This document shows, in pieces, positions 11,535 to 22,893 of a stretch of DNA of 64,000 nucleotides. A program made the translations under genes and the position numbers. The notes beneath the pieces were generated by a model. The model searched no databases. It was not told where the DNA came from and saw only the letters and a program-made list of their open reading frames with translations. Origin of the DNA: Beta vulgaris subsp. vulgaris (lineage: Eukaryota; Streptophyta; Magnoliopsida; Caryophyllales; Amaranthaceae). The stretch covers positions 18,150,109 to 18,214,108 of the forward strand of contig NC_079209.1 in assembly GCF_026745355.1 (NCBI RefSeq), written 5' to 3'. Within the stretch, counting starts at the first letter, position 1; each line of letters starts with the position of its first letter.

Positions 11535-12211
11535 TTGGTGCATCTAAAAAGCTACTTTATAAAATTTTACAGTTGCATCTAAATATAATTAGGAGCAACA
11601 TGTATAAATACCCCTAAATGTTTTTTGAACCTATGAAACGTAATTGCATCTAAATATATATTTAGATGCAAAAGAAGTGGTTGCCTTAAATTATAATCTG
11701 TGGCAAAATTTATAGTTGCATCTAAACATAAGTGGTTTTAGAAACAATATTTGTGTGCCCCAAAAACTAAGCAATAGATGCAATTTAAAATTAGAGACAA
11801 ACTTATGGTTGCCTCTAAATATAAATGGTCTTATCACCAACATAACATGTGTGCCCCAAAAATATGGCATTAGAGGCAACCTATAATTAGCAACTGCCTG
11901 GTGGTCGCCTCTAAATGTAAGTGGCTTTAGCAACAATTCAAGTTTTGTGCCTCAAAAGGGTGGGATTAGGGGCAACCAACAATTAGCAACACCATAACTT
12001 GTCTGTCTCTAAAAGGTGGCATTAGGGAAAACCAACAATTAGCAACACCATAACTTGTTTGTCTCTAAAAGGTGGCATTAGGGGTAACCTATAATTAGCG
12101 ACGGACTAATTAGAGGCAGCGAGAAAATTGCTTCTAAACACCATTAGAGGCTACAGATATATATTTAGATGCAATTTTGGATTGCCTCTATATGTAGTTT
12201 TTTTTGTAGTG
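11535..12211. mobile_element. CACTA element terminus with subterminal repeats
   Basis: Ends at 12211 with TTTTTTTTGTAGTG, the inverted complement of a CACTACAAAAA terminus. The 670 bases before it hold many copies, in both orientations, of words such as GCATCTAAATATAA, TTGCCTCTAAAT, TTAGAGGCAAC and AATTAGCAAC. Such clustered short repeats are the hallmark of CACTA subterminal regions, where the element's DNA-binding protein attaches. The flank beyond 12211 is copia gag, so the element inserted into a copia retrotransposon. The left terminus was not found; it may lie left of the window or be lost. Confidence 0.75.
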
Positions 12212-14416
12212 TATCCTTGGTGGAAAAATTGCATGAGAAATCTGATCATTGGCACAGACTATGAGTGCTGGATGATCATCAAGAATGGACCAAGGAAGGT
12301 GGCTAACAATACAGATGGAATAGAGAAGAAGGAGAGTGAGTACACTACTACAGATCTGAAGACTCTCGAGAGGAATGCAAAGGCCATGTCACTACTTCAA
12401 CAAGGTATTGCCGATAATGAGGTAAGCCGTATCTTAGCATGCTCTACTGCTAAGGAAATATGGGAAACCCTAGAATTAGCCTATGAAGGCACTAGTAAAG
12501 TCAGGAGATCTAAAGTTGATATGCTAATGTCTAAATATGAAACTTTTGATATGAACCGAGATGAAAATATAAGAGATATGTTTACTCGTTTCATGTCAAT
12601 TATCAATGAACTTAAATCTCTTGGAAAGAACTTTACTAATGAAGATTTGGTGAGAAAGATCTTGAGAAGTTTGACAGGTAAATGGCTGCCCAAGGTGACT
12701 GCTATTCAGGAGGCTAAGGATCTAACGACCTTGTCCATAGAACAACTTATTGGGTCATTAATGACTCATGAGATGTTGGTGGATTCAAAGGAGGAAAGCA
12801 CAACCAAAAGTCGTGGGTTAGCTTTGAAGGGTGAGGAGAATGATGAAGATCTCGATGAGATTGGACTCATGGCTAAGAGGTTTGAGAGGAGTCTTAGAAC
12901 GCAGTTCAAGGGGAAGTCTTGGAAGAACAAGGGCAACTCGAAGAAGACCAGCTTCAGCACTGGTTGCTTCAAATGTGGAGAAACTGGACACATGATCAAG
13001 GATTGTCCAGCATGGAAGAATGATAAAGGAGGACAGAGAGAGAAGAAAATGACTAAGAGGGCTATGCTAGCCGCCTGGGGTGATTCTGATTCAGGTGGTG
13101 AAAGCGAGGAAGATGAAGCCCTAATGTGTGTGACTGTACTGATTGGAGACATAGACCAGAAGCAGACCAGTTTAGGAAAGAAAGGACACATGTGTCTCAT
13201 GGCCGGAAGCAACTCTTCCGACGAAGAACAGGTAACTATTTCTAATATGCAAGAACAAATGAGATATTATGATAGAGATGAGTTACTAGGTTTTATTGAT
13301 TCTGCTATTGAACAAAATGTTAAAGGTAATGCTGCTTATAAAGCTAACAAAAAGAAGTTGAGGAGGTAACTCGAAACTTAGACCTAAGTGAAAGTCGTTC
13401 TGCTGAACTTGAACTTATTTGTACAAGAACTGAAAGAAAAAATTTCAGAGCTTGAAATAAGTTTGGATCAGAAGAATATTGAGCTTGAGATGCTAAGACC
13501 TCAATCAGATTTTTCAAAAACTGATTTTTATCAAAACAGTGATAAAGGATTTAGTAAACTCAAGGAGGCTGAAGTTGAAGGTATAAATTTCGAGTTACTC
13601 AAACAGAAAAGCTTCACTTTAGAACATTCTGATTTAATTTTGGCTCATAATTATCTGATTAATGATGTGGAAGAATTGTTCAATGAGTATGTGGATTTGA
13701 AAGCTTCTTTTTCTAGCACAAGTGGTCCTAGTGTTAATGTTGAAGACTTATGTTTGGAATATGAGGGAAAGATCTGTGATCTTCAATCTGAAATATACGA
13801 ACTAAGAAAAGGCACGAACATTGCGACCACTTCTGAACCAGATCCAGAACGGGTCTCAAAACTTAAGGATGAGCTTCATAAGGCAAAGTTGGATCTTGCC
13901 ATTGCTGCAGAATTTAATGAAGCTCAACTTAAGAAACTTGAAACCAAGGAACAGGATTTGAGTGACTGCTTGAGACAGATGAACAGGTTGCTCGATGCTC
14001 AGAGTACTTTAAACATTCTGACCTCACAACCTGGTAATCCTCAGAGGTTTGGATTAGGGTATTCTGGAACCAGTTCCCAACAGCCACCAAAGTTGGGAAG
14101 AGATGAGACTTGGATTTCTGAATTCAAGAGAGGTAAGTACGTGTTTGCAAAGGACATGCACGTATGTACCTACTGTGGTAAGAATGGTCATGTTATTAAT
14201 ACTTGTTGGACTAAGCAAAAACATGATAAAAGAAATCAGTCTCATGTTCACAATGCCCATTATCTGAAGGGTCACACAACAATTGGTCTAACAATGGAAA
14301 ATGATAAAACAAAGAAGACCAATGTAAAACAAATCTGGGTTAGAAAGGACAGAGTCAAACCAGTTTCCAAGGATAAGGAACCCAAGAAAATCTGGGTTCC
14401 TAAAACTAAACCTTGA
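12212..14416 (+). pseudogene. Ty1/copia gag, 5'-truncated and frameshifted
   Basis: Structural protein of a copia retrotransposon that packages its RNA. It starts abruptly at the CACTA end inside the UBN2-type gag domain (WWKNCMRNLIIGTDYECW). It continues through this domain to a CCHC knuckle, CFKCGETGHMIKDC, at about 12965-13006. After the stop at 13369 the frame resumes from 13388, through a long coiled-coil-like region (KISELEISLDQKNIELEML and following) to a second zinc finger CTYCGKNGHVINTCW at about 14167-14211. The C-terminal repeats IWVRKDRV and KIWVPKTKP are typical of large plant copia gags. Two compensating frame changes near 13360 and 13440 break it. Protease, integrase and RT of this element are absent; another copia follows. 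Confidence 0.8.
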
Positions 14417-14436
14417 TTTGTTCGTGATGGTCAAAT

Positions 14437-14509
14437 AATAAACTTTCTCGCTTATTCTTCCTTCTCTAAATTCTCGCTAAAGTTTGCATTTACATTTCTG
14501 AAAATATCA
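14437..14509 (+). repeat. Truncated 5' LTR of copia element 2
   Basis: About 73 bases that match the last part of the LTR at 19426-19681 (shared AAAGTTTGCATTTACATTTC, ending ATATCA against ATATTA). The left part of this LTR is missing, and the sequence joins copia 1 near 14436. Confidence 0.7.
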
Positions 14510-14524
14510 CGGTATTAGAGCTAG
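14510..14524 (+). other. Degenerate primer binding site
   Basis: CGGTATTAGAGC follows the LTR end directly and matches the initiator-methionine tRNA primer site TGGTATCAGAGC with two changes. It fixes the LTR boundary and the plus orientation of the element. Confidence 0.6.
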
Positions 14525-15072
14525 AATCACTATGACATTGTTCCAGAACTCTTATATGAATAAGTTCATCATTTGTTCTTATCATAGCATCACTGAGCAT
14601 TCTTCATACAGTCTATTTCTTTGCAAAATTATCGAGGTATCTCTGAATCTAAAATTCCGTTTGAAATCTTCCTAAGTTGATTGAATTTGTTTGTTGTGTT
14701 GTTGCGATTTTTCTAAAAAATTTTGAAAGCTCTCCCGAAATCATTTGAATACTTGTTCAAATTCTGTGAAATTGTTGCTAAAAACTTGTTTAGTTGCTTA
14801 TTCTTGCTAAAATTCTCTCTGATTCTAGTTAAAATCTCTAGAATAATGCTAAGATCTCGTTGAAATTCTTGTTCCTATTGATTGATTGTCAATTCTTCTT
14901 CACCTTAAGATCTTCTGAAATCTTGAAATCATTTGCTTGATTATCTAAAATTGAGCAAATTCCGAACTCATTGCACCTCAAGTGTTTGAGTAAATTTCTC
15001 TGAAAATTCTTTTCATCTTGTTCTTCTAATATGTCAGAACTTGTTTTTCACAGGTTCTTTATTTGTTTCAAA
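14525..15072 (+). other. Untranslated leader of copia element 2
   Basis: AT-rich leader between the primer site and the gag start at 15073. No gene seen. Confidence 0.4.
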
Positions 15073-18000
15073 ATGTCTTCAACTGAAGATTCTTCATCAA
15101 ACACGCTTCGTTTGAATTAAAATCCTACTAGTGTCTATTATATCCATCCTTCTGATGCAAACACTGCACAACTTGTTTCTATCAAGTTTAATGGTGTAGG
15201 ATTCATAAATTGGAAAAGATCTATGATCTTAACACTTTCAGCCAAAAATAAACTAGGTTTTGTGACTGGTGATATTCAAGAACCTCCTGAAAAATCTGAT
15301 AACCATAAGGCTTGGAAAAGATGTAACGCCTTAGTATGTTCATGGCTGTTGTATAACTTGGATGAAGTAATTGCAAAGAGTGTATTATTTCTTCAAACTG
15401 CAAAAGAAATATGAAAATCTGGAAGAGAGGTTTAACTATTCATCCATCACTCAGGTATACTCTTTAGAACAACAACTTGCAGAAATATCACAAGGCTCAC
15501 AAAGTGTTTAGAATGTTTCACTAGCATCAAAACTATATGGGATGCCATCAATGATGCAAATCCTCTTCCTACATGCACCTGTAATAAGTGTTTCTTGCAA
15601 CCTTACTAAGAAGATCTATCAGAGACAACAAGAACAAAGGCTTTTGCAATTTATGATGAAGCTGAATGAGCAATTTGCTATTGTGAGAGGAAATGTGTTA
15701 ATCATGCAACCTTTACCAAAAGTGTCTCAGGCATATAGGTTGGTTGCTCAGGAAGAGAGACACAAAGAGATTTCAATCTTTCTAATTCAACTAAATATCT
15801 AGCTTTCTTAGCTTATCAGAGAGAGTTTTATAAGCCTCCTCAGCAACAAGGAACTTATCAAAAGTCATACAACCATAGCAAGAATATTTCAAGCAACAAG
15901 AGACCAGGATGCAATTACTATTGCACTCACTACAAGGTACCTGGTCACAACTATGAGAGGTGTTTTAAAATAGATGGTTATCCACCTGGTTTTAAAGCTA
16001 ACAAGGATAGAATAATATCAGTTGTTACTTCTCATAATCCTACTGATGTGCTACGAATGAAGGATCTAACACCATAATTGTAGATCAATACCATCACCTC
16101 CTGAGTTTGCTGAAATAAGTCTCTGACTCTTCTTCCACCCAACCTACTGAAGGAGACACAACTGGACATGCCTTACTAGCAAGTAAAGTCTACTTATTAT
16201 CTAGTTTTACTTAGGTTGATTGTTAGATAGTGGAGCCACAGACCACATGTGTGCTCACCTTGATTGGTTCACAAATTACACCCTTCTGACTGGTATTGAT
16301 AATTACATTACCGTTCCTGATGGCAGCAAAGTCCAAATAAGGCACATAGGTTCTATTACTTTATGTAATGGAATAATTCTTAATATTGTGCTACATGTCC
16401 CTGGATTCTAGTTCAACTTGATATTTGTGCATAAGCTTTGCAAAGACCTGAAATGTAAACTGGTTTTTACTTCTGATTGTTGTTATGTTCAGGACCAATT
16501 CTCAGGTAACTCCCTTAACTCTTCTCTGTAATTTGAAGGGTGGTTTATACAATGTTGAAGTTCAACAGTTGACAAAGTTTACTTCACTTGTCTGTAATAA
16601 ACCTAATTCTTCTGTTTTGCAAGATGCTAAACTTTGGCACTTGAGATTAGGTCATTTACCTTTTCATAGATTGAAATTTGTTCAACCATCTTGTGATGTT
16701 TCAGATACTTTGCTTACCACCATTTGTCAGGTGTGTCCTACAACTAAGCAAATTAGGACATCTTTTCCAACTAGTAGTATTTAAACTACTAAACCTTTTG
16801 AATTACTTCATATTGATGTATGGGGCCCATATAGTGTTCATACTCATACTGAATGTAATCAATTTCTAACCATTGTGGATGATTACACCAGAGTTACCTG
16901 GGTTCATTTGTTGAGAAATAAAACTGACATAATTATCATACTTGAGAATTTTGCTCAGTTTATTGAAACACAATTTAATTCTCATCTTCTTTCTGTGAGG
17001 TCTGACAATGCTAAGGAACTAGTTGAAGGAGCCATGAAGCTTTTCTATCAAAAGAAGGGTATCTTTCATCAGTCCAGCTGTAGTGACACTCCACAACAAA
17101 ATGGGGTAGTGGAAAGAAAACACAAGCATTTATTAGAAACTGGTCAAGCCCTAAGTTTTCATTCCATGCTTCTAATAAATATTGGGGAGATTGTGTCCTT
17201 TGTGCCACCTATCTTATCAACAGAATGCCCCTTAGTAGCATTGGAAACATGAGTCCTTATGAAAAACTCTACAACAAGCTTCTAACCTTGACCATTTAAG
17301 AACATTTTGATGCCTCTATTATGTTTCTACATCCAAAGTTCATAGAACCAAGTTCAAACCTAGAGTTACTCCTTGTGTATTCCTTGGTTATTCCTTGAAT
17401 CAAAAAGGCTATCAAGTACTTGATCTTGCTTCCCCCCAAATCTTCATATCCATAGATGTCTCCTTTCATGAACATCATTTCCCTTTTTAGTTTGCAGTTG
17501 CACCCTACTTATACACCCCACTTCTATCTTCGTATTGTCACTTCACCTCCTTATATATACTTGGACATTTCTTTCCCACCTTCTACACTTACTCATACTG
17601 CCTCTTCTTCACCACATACTTCTTCTTCTGATCTACTCACTCTCCCCAACCAATTCTTTTACCATCTTTACATTCTTCCTCTCCTCCTGAACATATTCCT
17701 GTAGATACTTCTTCCTCCCTTGTTCTTGATCTCAATTCACATACTTCAATTTCATCACTCAAGAGGTCCAATATACCTTCACACCCTCTTTATATCTCTA
17801 AATATCAATGTAATACCTCCACTTCCACCCTTACACCACATTGGTGTAATCTAGTTACCTACAATTGATTTCCATCACCTTATAAAGCCTTTATTTCTCA
17901 CCTTTGTAACATCAAGGAACTTGTTAACTATAAAGAAGACCCTCAACACCCTTTTTAGGTTGCTGCTATGAACAAAGAGCTTCAAGCTCTCTCTGACACA

Positions 18001-19395
18001 CATACCTGGAAACTAGTTGATTTGCCACCAGGCAAGAAACCAATTGGTTCAAAGTGGATCTTTAAAGTGAAGTTAAAAAAGGATGGTACACTGGAAAGAG
18101 GCAAAGCCAGACTAGTAGCAAAGGGGTATAACCAGGGATATGGGGTGGATTATGAGGAGAAAAAGACTTTTTCTCCTCTAGTGAAAATGGCAACAATTAG
18201 ATGTCTTATTGCTCTTGCTACTAGTAGAAAACGGAAGATCTTTCAATTGGATGTTAACAATGATTTCCTACATGGAGAGTCAACTAAAGAGGTTTATATG
18301 AAGGTGCCTGAAGGAGTTCCTAACTCTCTCAATAAAACTTGCAAGCTCACCAAGTCTCTATATGGTCTAAAACAAGTTTCTAGGCAATGACTATAACTTG
18401 TTCATTAAACAACATGATTCTCACATTTGCATAGTTGTTGCATATGTTGATGACATACTCCTAACATGTACTGATTTTGATGCTATTAATGCCTTAAAGC
18501 TTCATTTAGATGCTACTTTTAGCATAAAAGATCTAGGGAATTGAATTATTTCATAGGCATTAAGGTTGGATATCTTCCTGAGGGTATTGTTCTAAGCAAG
18601 AAGAAGTTTATTTACTAAAGAACTTCTTTCAAATTGTCCATTTGACATTAGCAAGAAAGCTTCAACTCATTTACCCTTGCATCTCAAATTATGTGCATCA
18701 GCAAGTTCTTTATTGGAGGATGCAGAATTATATGGACTTTAGTTGGGAAATTGAATTTACTCACTAATACTAGACCATATATATCCTATGTTGTTCAATC
18801 ATTAAGTCAATTCATGCAACAACCTCGTACTTCTCATCTTGATGCTCTCATACAAACTTTGAGATACATTTCTTATATTGAAGGTTAAGGTATTTTACTT
18901 AAGGCCAGTAACACTCTTCAATTGCAAGCCTACTCAGATTTCGATTAGGCTGCTTGTACTGATACAAGGAAATCTATTACCGGCTATGTGCTTTTATTTG
19001 GTAATTCACCTATTACTTGGCATTCTAAGAAGTAAAGCACCATATCCAAATCACCCTCTGAGGCAGAATACAGAGCCATGGCCTCTGCATCATCTTAAAT
19101 AAAATGGACTGTTTGATTTCTAGAAGAACTTGGAGTTACTGATCTCAAGCCAGTTGTTCTACATTGTGACAATTAATCTGCACTTCAGATTGCCAAGAAC
19201 CCGGTTTTCCATGAAAGAACCAAGCATATAAAGATTCATTGTCATTTTAAAGAGACAAAGTGTTAGAGGGGTTGATCCAATTAACTTATTTACCTACACA
19301 ATCTCAATTGACAGATGTATTTACTAAATCCTTAGCTTCTCCTCAGTTTAAACACTTACTTTCCAAGTTGGGATTGTATGATCATATGTCTCCTT
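15073..19395 (+). pseudogene. Ty1/copia gag-pol, heavily decayed
   Basis: Complete domain order of a copia polyprotein, broken by many stops and frameshifts. Gag starts at 15073 with a stop after 14 residues and reads on through FNGVGFINWKRSMILTLSAK. A gag knuckle region lies near 15910-15990 (PGHNYERCFKIDGYP), and protease near 16220 with DSGATDHM. Pre-integrase reads LWHLRLGHLPFHR with CQVC near 16630-16735. The integrase core follows ([21 protein letters not shown], and [13 protein letters not shown] near 17083). RT runs from 17968 (TWKLVDLPPGKKPIGSKWIF) to the active-site YVDD near 18450. RNase H with DVFTKSLASPQF lies near 19315. Every domain is recognisable, but the longest uninterrupted frame is only about 140 codons, so it is old and inactive. 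Confidence 0.88.
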
Positions 19396-19408
19396 CTCCC
19401 CCAAATTG

Positions 19409-19425
19409 GGGGGGGGGGGAGGTAT
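19409..19425 (+). other. Polypurine tract of copia element 2
   Basis: Run of ten or more G followed by AGG just before the 3' LTR. It primes plus-strand synthesis. The G run may be expanded or assembly-sensitive. Confidence 0.55.
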
Positions 19426-19681
19426 TGAAGCTACTGGTCCTACATTGCTCCTATACCTGCCAACTCAGCTAAAACCAGTTACCATAGTTTGTTATTCTAT
19501 AACTAGTTCGTTGTAACTAATTTATTTCTCTCTCTGCTTCTTGTAATTAATAATACGATCAGTCTATAAATACTCTTGTACCTTCTCAGAATCATTTAAT
19601 GATCTAATAAACTACTTTCTCTCTGATTCTTCCGTCTCTAAATTCTCACTAAAGTTTGCATTTACATTTCTGAAAATATTA
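19426..19681 (+). repeat. 3' LTR of copia element 2
   Basis: Begins TGAAGCTACTGG after the polypurine tract and ends TCTGAAAATATTA, matching the end of the truncated 5' LTR. The start is inferred from TG plus the purine tract because the 5' copy lacks this part. A TATAAATA promoter-like word is at about 19566. Confidence 0.65.
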
Positions 19682-19925
19682 GTGGTTGAGAAAAATTTTA
19701 CATAATTATGTTTTTTTTGCTATTTTTTTTAATCTCACTAGCATTATTTACATTATTCTGACTAACCTTTTATTATTAGATTAATTATATAATGATAGGT
19801 AAATAAATGAGCTAGAAATTCACTTCGAGCTAGTTCATCTATTTCTCAAGTAGATAGTAACCATGCTTGACACAAAAATACTTAACCCAGCTTCAATAAC
19901 TCACGATCTAATTAGGATCATTAGC

Positions 19926-19933
19926 AACTCTAG
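19926..19933. repeat. Left 8-bp target-site duplication
   Basis: AACTCTAG, repeated exactly at 20585-20592 on the other side of the MITE. Eight bases is the duplication size of hAT elements. Confidence 0.75.
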
Positions 19934-20584
19934 AGATGGCCAACAGTGCGGGTTAATCCAACCCATCCAGTCTAGCCCACCTTGTAGGTCGTGTGGGCCA
20001 AGGTCGCAAAAAGCCCGATCCAGCCCAGTTCGAACCGTGAAATTGATGGGTGGGCCGTGGACCATATTTCTTGAGCCCAGCCCACTAAAGTCGCCCAGTC
20101 CGGGCCACAAAACCGGTCCATCCTAGCCAATAAACCAGACTAGCCCAGTCCAAGTAAATATTGAACACAATTGTGTATATTTTAATCAAATTGTATATAT
20201 TTTAATCAAATTTATTATATTATAATTCAATCAAATTTAGAAATAATGAAATTTTTCATTAATATTAATAATTGTATATATTTTGATTCATTTTAAAGAT
20301 TTTATGTAACAATAATGAATAATTTCAATAATTTAATAATTTAAAAAAAAATCTCATGCCGGCCCACCAGCCCGGTCCAGCCTACTAGACCCACGAATCG
20401 CTTTCCAGACCGTGAAAATCGATAACAGATCGGTGTGGGTCAAGATTTTTCAGCCTGCAGACCAGCCTGCCCAACCCATGAATTTCACGATCCGGTCCTG
20501 GGCCATGAAATCTCAGTCCAGTCCTCTACGGTCCACGGCGCGATCCGCCCAACCCGCACCAATGGCCAACTGGCCATCACTAAT
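19934..20584. mobile_element. hAT-like MITE, 651 bp
   Basis: Flanked by the exact 8-bp repeat AACTCTAG. The left end AGATGGCCAACAGTGCGGG is mirrored at the right, where the complement reads GTGATGGCCAGTTGG followed by GGTGCGGGTT, giving imperfect inverted ends. Both arms (about 19934-20155 and 20350-20580) are GC-rich and full of CAGCCCA, CCCGGTCC and GGGCC words, while the middle 200 bases are AT-rich. No coding capacity, so it would depend on a hAT transposase elsewhere. Confidence 0.75.
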
Positions 20585-20734
20585 AACTCTAGGAGAAATC
20601 AAGAAAGTATATGGAGTCCTCTATAATAATGAGACCTAGAGTAAAGATTACACGTGATACGGGCCAAAACCAATACGATAAATTTAAAACTATAACTTAT
20701 TACATTAGATGCAGTTTTGATGAATTATAAGCTA

Positions 20735-20753
20735 ATATATTGAAACCTGATCT
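20735..20753 (+). repeat. Left 19-bp target-site duplication of the LINE
   Basis: ATATATTGAAACCTGATCT, identical to 27226-27244 after the poly(A) tail. Confidence 0.92.
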
Positions 20754-20807
20754 ATTTCATATTGTTAGTTTTATGTTGGATTAAATTATTTCCTCCGTAA
20801 AAACCGA

Positions 20808-22844
20808 ATGGAGAGCGAAAGTGAGAAAGCGAAAAGAGAGAGCGAAAAAGCGAAATGCTTGTCAAGTGAGGAAAATGACCTCCTTCAGAGGTCAAACAAG
20901 AAATTTAAGAGAATGGAGGAAGATTCTTTCATGGCAGAAGGAGATCGATCTTCGCCTCCTATGCGAGAAGATTCTGTAGCGGCGTCTTTTGTGGAGGAAA
21001 CGTTGGGAACCCCAAACAAATCTCCCAAGAAAGTATCATACAGTCAAGCTGCCCGAGGATTGGGCCTTCAAAGTAATCCCCTCTATGTGAATGATTCCAT
21101 AGAGGATGAAGAGATTTCTGATGATGATATCCCTCTAGAGTGCGACTCAGAGGATGAAAGTTGCCCAACAATATACCTCACAAAGGAGGAAAAAAGAAGA
21201 ATTCGACATCCTTGGCGAAACTCCCTTATTATCAAACTCTTTGATAGGAGACTGAGTTATGATATTCTGGTTCGCCGTCTGAAATACAAATGGAACCTTA
21301 AAGGTGACATAGCTCTAACAGATGTTGGCCATGCATACTATGTAGTCCGTTTTAACAACATGGAAGATTACGACTTCGTATTGACACAAGGTCCTTGGCT
21401 CATAGGTGATAGCTACTTGACGATCAGAAAGTGGGTGCCGAACTTTGTGTCCGATCAAGAACCTATCAAAAAGCTAACAGCCTGGGTGCGTATCCCTCAC
21501 TTATCGGTGGAATACTTCGATAAGCAATTTCTGCACAGCATTGGATCGAAAATTGGAAAGGTGATAAAAATAGATAGAAATACTGAGTCTATGGATAGAG
21601 GACAGTACGTACGTTTTTGCATTGAAGTTGATCTCTCTAAGCCTTTACTATCCAAATTTCGTCTGAATGGCAAGGTGTGGATTGTCCAGTATGAAGGTTT
21701 AAGACTAATTTGTTTCAAATGTGGTCACCTTGGGCACAAGGAAGACACTTGCAATGTCTTCAAAGCTCAACAGAAAGATAACACTGAGTCCAACATTAAT
21801 ACAGCAGCCAATGGTGCGGATTATCAGCAAGTGGAAGAAAATCATGTCCCTCAAGAGGTCAGGGAGAAATATGGCAACTGGATGATGGTCACTAGACCTG
21901 GTAAACGCCCCACAACGAAAGGTAAGGGCGTCCAAGAGAAACGAGGCCCTACTAAACCAGTTCAAATCTTGACGAAAGCTCCAAGCTCAGCTGTGGCTCA
22001 GCCGTTGGTTAAGGAGAAGGTGCAGGGATCACGTTTTGAAATTCTGGACCCAGAACCGGTCCTCCCTATGGAGGAACCAAATAAGACCATTCAGTTGGAG
22101 GAGACGCTGGAAAGCAGCCTGGGCGGTCCTTCGGGTGAGGCCATAAATTTAGGCGAAAGTTCCGGACTCAGTTCTAACCAACTTGGGAAGCTCGAGAAAA
22201 TTTCGGAAGGTAAAGGTTTGGCTATCGAGATTAATTCTCCTGTTGATTTAGGTAAGTCTTCCTTTAAAGAAAAAGACGAGAATATAGACGATATTGTCTC
22301 CGTTAAATTAGGAAAATCTCATCCTTCCATTCCTAAAAATCTGTACCTTCCCAAAATTGTTCCGCAAGTGACTCCTAAAGAAACTCGGACTCCTTTGGGC
22401 ACCCAAAATCGTTTTCACAATAGAAGCAACCCTAAATGCAAAAAAGGTGTTGCTAGACACAGTTCACTGGTAAAGTCGAGCTCGCTCGGCGGTAAAGAAA
22501 ACTCAGGCATCCTTCGAAGAGAGAACAAGTCTTTATCTCAGACTCGTACGGGTCACTCCAATTCGGTTAATTCGATTGACGGATTCAGTCATGAATCCTC
22601 AACTCAGCCCAATCACTCTGATCTCCAAAATTCCTCCTTCGTGCGAGTTCTTCATAGACACTCCAACGGACGGCCCTTCGATGATAGAAGTCCACCCGCT
22701 AGCCAATCGGACCCTTCTCATAGTGGATACCTACCTTCCCCCGGAACACAACCCTCCGGACATGATGATGACGTTTCAAATTCCGTATGTTACGGATGGA
22801 CCAATGAGAGCCCTCACGGAAGCATTCCTAGGAGTTCTTCCTAA
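20808..22844 (+). CDS. LINE ORF1, DUF4283 and zinc-knuckle RNA-binding protein
   Basis: A 678-residue nucleic-acid-binding protein that would coat the LINE transcript. The N-terminus is charged and Ser/Glu/Lys-rich. A DUF4283-type domain spans about residues 125-300 (RRLKYKWNLKGDIALTDVGH, VLTQGPWLIGDSYLTIRKW). A CCHC knuckle CFKCGHLGHKEDTC follows at about 302-315. The C-terminal half is low-complexity, Ser/Pro/Lys-rich and poorly conserved in the family. The start at 20808 is the first ATG in the element. There is no stop or frameshift. The tail overlaps a long open stretch of the ORF2 frame, which lies in the +1 frame relative to ORF1. Confidence 0.92.
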   Translation: MESESEKAKRESEKAKCLSSEENDLLQRSNKKFKRMEEDSFMAEGDRSSPPMREDSVAASFVEETLGTPNKSPKKVSYSQAARGLGLQSNPLYVNDSIEDEEISDDDIPLECDSEDESCPTIYLTKEEKRRIRHPWRNSLIIKLFDRRLSYDILVRRLKYKWNLKGDIALTDVGHAYYVVRFNNMEDYDFVLTQGPWLIGDSYLTIRKWVPNFVSDQEPIKKLTAWVRIPHLSVEYFDKQFLHSIGSKIGKVIKIDRNTESMDRGQYVRFCIEVDLSKPLLSKFRLNGKVWIVQYEGLRLICFKCGHLGHKEDTCNVFKAQQKDNTESNINTAANGADYQQVEENHVPQEVREKYGNWMMVTRPGKRPTTKGKGVQEKRGPTKPVQILTKAPSSAVAQPLVKEKVQGSRFEILDPEPVLPMEEPNKTIQLEETLESSLGGPSGEAINLGESSGLSSNQLGKLEKISEGKGLAIEINSPVDLGKSSFKEKDENIDDIVSVKLGKSHPSIPKNLYLPKIVPQVTPKETRTPLGTQNRFHNRSNPKCKKGVARHSSLVKSSSLGGKENSGILRRENKSLSQTRTGHSNSVNSIDGFSHESSTQPNHSDLQNSSFVRVLHRHSNGRPFDDRSPPASQSDPSHSGYLPSPGTQPSGHDDDVSNSVCYGWTNESPHGSIPRSSS

Positions 22845-22893
22845 TGTTCCTCGGAATATTTTTGACAGATTTCCCATCTTTCCAATGTTTAAT

